Of a stretch of DNA of 14,452 nt, positions 13,715 through 14,452 are shown in pieces. The position numbers and the translations under genes are program-made. Under the pieces are notes generated by a model. That model saw nothing but the letters and a program-made list of their open reading frames with translations. It had not been told where the DNA came from and ran no database searches. Numbering within the stretch: the stretch's first letter is position 1; each line of letters starts with the position of its first letter. Origin of the DNA: Planctomycetota bacterium (lineage in GTDB: Bacteria; Planctomycetota; UBA8742; JACQVU01); assembly GCA_016209585.1 (NCBI GenBank), contig JACQVU010000452.1, positions 1 to 14,452 on the forward strand. The letters run 5' to 3'.

Positions 13715-14452
13715 GCGGGCAACTCCGGCGGGGCGCCCTCACCCGGCCCCGCGTTCTGCTCACCCGGCGGAAGTGGAGGCGGAGTCGAGCCGGACGGCGG
13801 AGCGGAAGCGTCGGTCGCGGCGGCGCCGTCGTCGGTCCAACGCGGAAAGAGAGAGTCCGCGGCCCACTGGGGAATAGACTCGCGCGGGAGTTTCGAGGTC
13901 ACGGCGCGCAGTTTGCGGCGATGGACGTCGTCGATCTGCTCCTGGGACATGTTGAAGGCCGAGGGAAAGAGATCGAAAGGCAACAGTTTCGCCAGAATGG
14001 GCAGCAGCAGCGCGCCGCCGGGCAGGGCGAAGATGCCGAGAGCCGGCACCGCCTTGGCGATGTCGAGCAGTTGCGTCTTCACCAGTTTCTTTTCCGCCGG
14101 CGTGAGCGCGCGTCCGGCCGCGTAACGCTCCAGCAACACGAACATGTCTTTGGTGTGGATGACCTGCAGCGAGATCCGCTTCCAGTTCAACACCAGCAGG
14201 CTGCGGATGAGCGGGTAGGCCGTCTCCCGCCGGAAGCGGCGGCTGACGAAGAAGAGGATCGTCTGCCGGATCGATCCGAAGAGCAGCCGCCCGCCGGCCA
14301 GCGAGGTGCCCAGGACGATGTGAACGAGTTCCCAGGGGATGGCCACCAGGCCGTCGATGACTTGCAGCGTCTTTCCGGCCAGGTTGTACAGGTGTTCCTG
14401 CACGTCCGGGCCGAGTGGTTTGCCGGTGTCGCCCGGCGGCGCGGGAGGCGGA
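13711..14452 (-). CDS. LETM1-like membrane protein, 5' end open at the window edge
   Basis: At least 230 residues from a GTG at 14403, but the frame stays open to the window edge and reads PPAPPGDTGKPLGPD before it. With no ribosome site at the GTG, the true start probably lies outside. Counted from the GTG, residues 12-55 hold hydrophobic segments (LVAIPWELVHIVLG). Residues 99-150 (ALTPAEKKLVKTQLLDIAKA, then VPALGIFALPGGALLLPILAKLLP and FPSAF) match the core of the LETM1 ribosome-binding-like domain: the ExxxxxxT-DxxxxVP start and the LLPxLxKxxPxxxPSxF end. The tail from about 195 is Pro/Gly-rich and probably disordered. Mitochondrial LETM1 is an inner-membrane cation/proton exchange factor; bacterial relatives are little studied. 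It overlaps the carbonic anhydrase gene by four bases. Domain call is by motif pattern. Confidence 0.78.
   Translation of the reverse strand, partial: PPPAPPGDTGKPLGPDVQEHLYNLAGKTLQVIDGLVAIPWELVHIVLGTSLAGGRLLFGSIRQTILFFVSRRFRRETAYPLIRSLLVLNWKRISLQVIHTKDMFVLLERYAAGRALTPAEKKLVKTQLLDIAKAVPALGIFALPGGALLLPILAKLLPFDLFPSAFNMSQEQIDDVHRRKLRAVTSKLPRESIPQWAADSLFPRWTDDGAAATDASAPPSGSTPPPLPPGEQNAGPGEGAPPELPA

Noticed and set aside
12417..13763. A 448-residue minus-strand open frame across the carbonic anhydrase, MNT and HEPN regions
   Set aside because: It is out of frame with the recognisable carbonic anhydrase and MNT proteins. Only its last 52 codons (from the GTG at 12575) make sense, and these are reported as the HEPN fragment.

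Overview
The window is very GC-rich (about 70 percent by eye) and densely packed on both strands, with genes of several unrelated functions. The mix suggests a free-living, envelope-complex bacterium: a membrane-anchored squalene-cyclase-fold repeat protein with a zinc ribbon, a large anchored protein with carboxypeptidase-regulatory-like beta-sandwiches, a LETM1-like protein, a GH84 hexosaminidase and a broken MNT/HEPN pair. A Planctomycetota or related PVC-type lineage, probably uncultured, would fit. This is inference from gene content and style; there is no marker gene here.

Left part (1-2900). Two receiver-only response regulators lie head to tail with an ATGA overlap, and the first may be the tail of a larger protein running in from outside. 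They converge on a minus-strand gene for a zinc-ribbon / transmembrane / Asp-Pro linker / prenyltransferase-repeat protein. Two strong GC hairpins sit between the converging genes.

Second part (2974-6278). A polyprenyl-phosphate hexose-1-phosphate transferase of the WcaJ type, which starts exopolysaccharide or O-glycan synthesis, is followed by a GH84 beta-N-acetylglucosaminidase-like enzyme. Its start codon overlaps the transferase stop (TGATG), so the two are almost certainly translated together.

Middle (6279-10881). A small membrane protein resembling a PH domain split by a transmembrane hairpin is followed by 304 bases without a convincing gene. Two minus-strand genes come next: a 698-residue anchored beta-sandwich protein of unknown role and, upstream of it, an FAD-binding oxidoreductase of the VAO/GlcD type. 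About 6280-9400 looks less GC-rich and less codon-biased than its flanks.

Right part (10882-14452). A divergent promoter region separates the FAD gene from a polytopic protein of the YbhN/LPG-synthase-TM type. Next is the most unusual stretch of the window (12145-13045): a minus-strand MNT nucleotidyltransferase gene followed by only the first 40 or so residues of its HEPN partner, cut off exactly where a second, truncated MNT copy begins. The MNT 5' parts and their upstream regions form a 289-bp direct repeat with a 599-bp period, about 93 percent identical by hand count, each copy carrying a perfect 10-bp palindrome. The window ends with a LETM1-like membrane protein (open at the window edge) overlapping a gamma-class carbonic anhydrase by ATGA. 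I saw no tRNA, rRNA, CRISPR array, transposase or phage gene.
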